Origin: Nosema muscidifuracis
Lineage: Eukaryota; Microsporidia; Nosematidae
Direction: 5' to 3'
Length of the DNA stretch: 64,000 nucleotides
Assembly: GCA_028335825.1 (NCBI GenBank)
Contig: JAIOKI010000026.1
Coordinates: forward strand, 1-64,000
Numbering within the stretch: the first letter of the stretch is position 1; each line of letters starts with the position of its first letter. The position numbers were made by a program, and so were the translations under genes. Below the pieces are notes generated by a model that searched no databases, was not told where the DNA came from, and worked only from the letters and a program-made list of their open reading frames with translations. Shown piece after piece: positions 60,579 through 64,000 of the stretch.

Positions 60579-61583
60579 TCATCTATTTAATTTAATAATA
60601 TTTGATGTATTAAACAATCTCTTAATTCTATATTTCTTATACAAATATTCACTAATATTTACATCTATCAAATAACCTTCTCCTTTTATATGACAATCAT
60701 CCACCAAACATCCCATCATAATACAAATGGAAGATGAATCACCAGACTTATTAAAATATACTGTATATTCACTATCACAAAACCCTTCTCCTAAATTAAT
60801 ATGAATATCTACTTTATCTATATATTTATTTTCAGTACTATTCATATACAAATATTTATATTTTAATATATCTATATTATTAATTAAACCTTCTTCTATA
60901 TAAACTTTATTTCCTTTTACAGATAACATTCTTCCTATAATGTATCCTATACAGTTATATATATTGTTAGATCCTAAAGATATTTTTAAAGAAAAAGGTC
61001 TTGAATATTTTTCTTTAAGAATTTTTGATACATGAATTGATACACAAGTAAAAAATTCTTCCTTGGAAGGACCATATATAGAAAAACAATCATTGAGAAG
61101 ATTTTCATATTCATGTGAAGAAATGTAAGAAAAAAAATTATCATTTTGATTGATTTTTGATTCAATTTCTTGACATTCTATATTGTCATCTACAATATTA
61201 TTAATATTGTTATTTATATTTTCATTAATATTGTCATTATCATTTATATTTTCATTAATATTTTCTTCATTAAGATTGTCATTTATATTATTATTGATAT
61301 TTTCTTCTATACTTACATTTATATTATCATTAATATTTTCTTCAAAATTATTATCATTTATACTTACATTAATACTTTCTTCAATATTTTCTTCAATATT
61401 ATCATTGATATCATCTTCTTCAATAATATCTAAATCATTTATATCATTAATATCAAGTAAAGTAATTCTATCATCCTCAAAAACCTCTACTTGTTCATTA
61501 ATATCATCCCATTTCTGAAGAATACCACGTACATTTTTATTATTTAATTTGAATATTATTTTGTATCCTAAATATCTTTCCAT
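60579..61583 (-). CDS. Edc3-like mRNA decapping enhancer
   Basis: Codes for 334 aa. The N terminus (MERYLGYKIIFKLNNKNVRG, then ILQKWDDINEQVEVFEDDRI) fits a divergent LSm domain as in Edc3. Residues about 50-135 are an Asn/Glu/Asp-rich insertion (INDNINVSIEENINN type). The C-terminal part has a YjeF-N-like Rossmann pattern: FTCVSIHVSKILKEKY, LKISLGSNNIYNCIGYIIGR, MLSVKGNKVYIEEG and DKVDIHINLGEGF. LSm plus YjeF-N is the Edc3 layout (P-body scaffold that stimulates Dcp2 decapping). The FDF motif that should lie between is not obvious. No enzyme residues are required. The start is supported by ACCCTCTAATG. Alternative: a NAD(P)HX-epimerase-like protein, less likely given the N terminus. Confidence 0.55.
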   Translation of the reverse strand: MERYLGYKIIFKLNNKNVRGILQKWDDINEQVEVFEDDRITLLDINDINDLDIIEEDDINDNIEENIEESINVSINDNNFEENINDNINVSIEENINNNINDNLNEENINENINDNDNINENINNNINNIVDDNIECQEIESKINQNDNFFSYISSHEYENLLNDCFSIYGPSKEEFFTCVSIHVSKILKEKYSRPFSLKISLGSNNIYNCIGYIIGRMLSVKGNKVYIEEGLINNIDILKYKYLYMNSTENKYIDKVDIHINLGEGFCDSEYTVYFNKSGDSSSICIMMGCLVDDCHIKGEGYLIDVNISEYLYKKYRIKRLFNTSNIIKLNR

Positions 61584-61683
61584 TAGAGGGTAACAAACTA
61601 TTTAAAATATAAAAATTAAATTTTAAAATAATTCAAGGGTTTTCCATTAGAGGGTAACAAACTATTTAAAATATAAAAATTAA
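61577..61683. repeat. 43-bp direct duplication spanning the Edc3-like start
   Basis: Identical 43-base copies at 61577-61619 and 61641-61683 (TTTCCATTAGAGGGTAACAA at the front). Both include the minus-strand ACCCTCTAATGG start context of the Edc3-like gene; only the first is joined to the ORF. Confidence 0.92.
61588..61590 (-). promoter_or_regulatory. CCC start-proximal motif
   Basis: Minus-strand ACCCTCTAATG before the Edc3-like gene; repeated at 61652-61654 by the duplication. Confidence 0.6.
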
Positions 61684-61686
61684 GGG
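61684..61686 (+). promoter_or_regulatory. GGG start-proximal motif
   Basis: AAGGGTTTTTTTATG before the 63-aa gene. A G-run variant of the C-run context also occurs in microsporidia. Confidence 0.35.
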
Positions 61687-61693
61687 TTTTTTT

Positions 61694-61885
61694 ATGAAAG
61701 ACAAAAAGAAAAGAAAATGTCTTAGAGAGATTACTAACACTACAAAATGTGAAGAAATCGAGTACGGGTATGTAGTAGAAGACAAAGATATTATTGAACT
61801 TGATTTGTTAGATAGTGATAGTGAAGAGTTTTACAAAGACTTTTATATAATAATTAATGATGATATTAAAAAAGAGACTATATAA
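61694..61885 (+). CDS. small protein with basic start and acidic tail
   Basis: Codes for 63 aa: basic first 10 residues (MKDKKKRKCLREI), two Cys (C9, C19), then a strongly acidic part (KDIIELDLLDSDSEEFYKD). No leader, so probably nuclear or cytosolic. The start follows GGG-T(7)-ATG. It is divergent from the Edc3-like gene, about 110 bases away, with the 43-bp duplication between. Family not recognised; confidence limited by size. Confidence 0.45.
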   Translation: MKDKKKRKCLREITNTTKCEEIEYGYVVEDKDIIELDLLDSDSEEFYKDFYIIINDDIKKETI

Positions 61886-61914
61886 ATATAAAAAATTAAA
61901 TGATTTTTATGTAT

Positions 61915-62050
61915 AAATTCTATTGATTAATAAATTTAGAAAAGAATATTTTTTATTTATCATACTTAGAAAAGAATATTTTTTATTTATCGTACTTAGA
62001 AAAGAATATTTTTCTTTTATAAAATTAAGAAAAGAATATTTTTTATTTGT
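61915..62050. repeat. tandem array before the RecQ gene
   Basis: Four copies of AGAAAAGAATATTTTTTATT with variable ends, about 32 bases apart. Confidence 0.75.
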
Positions 62051-62054
62051 TATA

Positions 62055-62057
62055 CCC
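62055..62057 (+). promoter_or_regulatory. CCC start-proximal motif
   Basis: ACCCTGTATG before the RecQ gene. Confidence 0.6.
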
Positions 62058-62060
62058 TGT

Positions 62061-64000
62061 ATGAAAAAAAAAGAATATGAAATAGAAAATGAAGATAGTT
62101 TTATAAATGCTGTGTATGATAATAAAATAGAAAATGATAGTGATATAGAATTTATGGAATGTATTAAATCATTAGATAGTGATAATATAATAGAAAGAGC
62201 TGATGATTTTATTAGAGATAATAATCCTATTAAAGATATAAATTTTAATTATACAAAAAGTAATAAAAAATATGATGAAGGACTATCAGATTATGAAGAA
62301 GTAGAAATAGTAAATTTAAAGAAAAAAGATTCTTCTTTTTTAGAAAATAATAAATATAGCATGAATAGAAATAACATAAATAGAAATAGCATAAATAGAA
62401 ATATGGAAGAAAATTATAACATAAATAGAAATAGCATAAATAAAAATGACATAGATAGAAATAATAATAGCATAAATAGAAATAATTATAGCATGAATAA
62501 TAATAACATAAATAGAAATAATAATAATAGTAACATAAATGATAATAACATAGATAATAATAACATAAATATGGAAGAAAAAGATTTCCCTAACACATTC
62601 AGTGAAGAAGATTTTTTTTTTAGTTCAATTAAAGAAAATTCTATTCCAGAAGAAGAAATGACTCCTCAATTATATTATTTAAGAAATGTTTTTAAATTAG
62701 AAAAATTTAGAACAAATCAAGAAGCTATTATTTCTTCTATACTTAATAAAGAAAATGTCTTCGTTTTAATGCCTACAGGGGGAGGAAAAAGTCTTTGTTA
62801 TCAAATACCTGCACTTATAGATGATGGAGTTACAATAGTTATAAGTCCTCTTCTTAGTTTAGTACATGATCAAATATCTAATTTATTAGATATGAATATT
62901 TTAGCTTTACCTCTTAATAGTACATTAAATGCTTCAGAAAGAAGAATGGTTTTTCAAAATATGTCTTTGGGGATAGTTAAGATTTATTATGTTACTCCTG
63001 AATCTTTATGTTCAAGTGTAGCTTTACAAGATAAACTTAATTTGTTGGTAAATAAAAACAAACTTAGTAGATTTGTAATTGATGAAGCTCATTGTGTAAG
63101 TCAATGGGGTCATGATTTTAGACCTGATTATATAGAAATTAAGAAGATTCGTCAACTTTACCCAACTGTTCCTATAGTAGCACTTACTGCTACAGCTACA
63201 CCAAAAGTAGAATTAGATATTTTGAATAATTTAGATATTTTAGGATGTACAAGATATAAACAATCTTTTAATAGAGAGAATTTAAAATATTTTGTTAAAT
63301 CTAAAACTAAGAGTGTAGAAATAGATATAGTTACATTTATAATAAGTTATTATCCTGATGAATGTGGTATAATATATTGTACTAGTAAAAAAGAATGTGA
63401 AATGATTTCTGATAAATTAAATAAAAATCTAAAAACAGCATTTTATCATGCTGGACTTACTAAAAAAGAGAGAATGGAAATTCAATCTATGTGGAATAAA
63501 AATAAATTTAAAATTATAGTAGCTACTATAGCTTTTGGTATGGGTATAGATAAAAAAGATGTTAGATTTGTTATTCATTATTCTTTACCTAAATCTTTAG
63601 AAGGATATTATCAAGAAACTGGTAGAGCAGGAAGAGATGGTAAAGAAAGTGTTTGTATTTTATATTATACATATGCTGATAAAAAGAAGATAGATTATAT
63701 GATAACAATGAATTCTAGTAGTACTACCTTACAGAAACAAAGACAAAGAGATGAATTAAGAGATGTTATTAGATTTTGTGAGAATAAAATAGAATGTAGA
63801 AGAAGTTTAATTTTAAATTATTTTAATGAAAAATTTGATAATAAGTTATGTAAAAAAGGATGTGATAATTGTATGATAGGATCTACTACACCTGTAATTG
63901 ATTATACTAAATATGCTAAAGAGATACTTAATCTTGTAAAGAGTAGTAAATTAAGTATACATCAAGTTATAGATGTTTATAGAGGTATAGGAAATAAAAG
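62061..64000 (+). CDS. RecQ-family DNA helicase (Sgs1/BLM-like), 5' part, runs off the window
   Basis: An open frame from the ATG at 62061 to the window end (646 codons seen). The first 200 residues are acidic and carry an Asn-rich repeat (NRNSINRN/NNINRN units, about residues 95-170). The helicase core follows: FRTNQEAIISSILNKENVFV, Walker A MPTGGGKSLCYQIPAL (K at about 243), VISPLLSLVHDQ, DEAHCVSQWGHDFRPDY (DEAH at 341-344), LTATATPKV, AFYHAGLTKKERMEIQ, VATIAFGMGIDKKDVRFVIH and YYQETGRAGRDG. The RQC zinc site is starting (CRRSLILNYFNEKF, then CKKGCDNC). This is the 3'-5' helicase that resolves recombination intermediates in the nucleus. The HRDC domain, if any, lies beyond the window. The start is backed by ACCCTGT. 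Confidence 0.96.
   Translation, partial: MKKKEYEIENEDSFINAVYDNKIENDSDIEFMECIKSLDSDNIIERADDFIRDNNPIKDINFNYTKSNKKYDEGLSDYEEVEIVNLKKKDSSFLENNKYSMNRNNINRNSINRNMEENYNINRNSINKNDIDRNNNSINRNNYSMNNNNINRNNNNSNINDNNIDNNNINMEEKDFPNTFSEEDFFFSSIKENSIPEEEMTPQLYYLRNVFKLEKFRTNQEAIISSILNKENVFVLMPTGGGKSLCYQIPALIDDGVTIVISPLLSLVHDQISNLLDMNILALPLNSTLNASERRMVFQNMSLGIVKIYYVTPESLCSSVALQDKLNLLVNKNKLSRFVIDEAHCVSQWGHDFRPDYIEIKKIRQLYPTVPIVALTATATPKVELDILNNLDILGCTRYKQSFNRENLKYFVKSKTKSVEIDIVTFIISYYPDECGIIYCTSKKECEMISDKLNKNLKTAFYHAGLTKKERMEIQSMWNKNKFKIIVATIAFGMGIDKKDVRFVIHYSLPKSLEGYYQETGRAGRDGKESVCILYYTYADKKKIDYMITMNSSSTTLQKQRQRDELRDVIRFCENKIECRRSLILNYFNEKFDNKLCKKGCDNCMIGSTTPVIDYTKYAKEILNLVKSSKLSIHQVIDVYRGIGNK

Noticed and set aside
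61170-61518. Ile/Ser-rich plus-strand frames
   Set aside because: Antisense of the Asn/Glu repeat in the Edc3-like gene.

Overview
The window looks like nuclear DNA of a microsporidian, most likely a Nosema/Vairimorpha-type species. The DNA is very AT-rich and every recognised gene is an intronless single ORF. Conserved proteins are compact. Start codons of housekeeping genes sit a few bases after a C run (CCC to CCCCC), the start-proximal signal known from microsporidia. Several secreted proteins carry the degenerate ricin-B-lectin-like (RBL) domain that is expanded in Nosema. No tRNA, rRNA, CRISPR or bacterial-type operon was seen.

Left part (about 1-36 kb) is gene-poor and resembles a subtelomeric or accessory region. 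It holds an expanding and decaying family of 440-620 aa proteins, mostly with a hydrophobic leader ('family A': 678, 8333 and a more distant 4488, a copy at 29809 interrupted by one in-frame stop, and a minus-strand relic at about 18.4-19.0 kb). A Cys-rich family with a C-terminal membrane anchor ('family B') has members at 6375 and 34386. A secreted protein with a C-terminal half-RING starts at 19603. Scattered between them are 5'-truncated fragments of a Dong/R4-like LINE and coding-like relics. Two more conserved-looking loci sit inside: the RNase P/MRP subunit Rpp30/Rpp1 (23363) and a small two-helix membrane protein (14473, minus).

Middle part (36-46 kb) is a cluster of seven RBL-like secreted proteins on both strands, with ribosomal protein eL43 in the middle. 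The lectin-like parts resemble each other; the tails differ (acidic, lysine-rich, Ser/Thr-rich, proline-rich, and one cationic Trp-rich). Their starts lack the C run and instead follow an A-rich context.

Right part (46-64 kb) is gene-dense and mostly housekeeping: a proteasome alpha subunit, NAD kinase, a degenerate DEAD-box-like protein, a polytopic membrane protein, an MFS sugar transporter, S-adenosylmethionine synthetase, two more family A genes, an Edc3-like protein, a small acidic protein and the first part of a RecQ/Sgs1 helicase that runs off the window. Many proteins here carry Asn/Asp/Lys-rich insertions made of short tandem repeats, and the spacers hold similar tandem duplications.

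Assignments rest on reading the sequence only; family A, family B and several membrane proteins have no function that I recognise.
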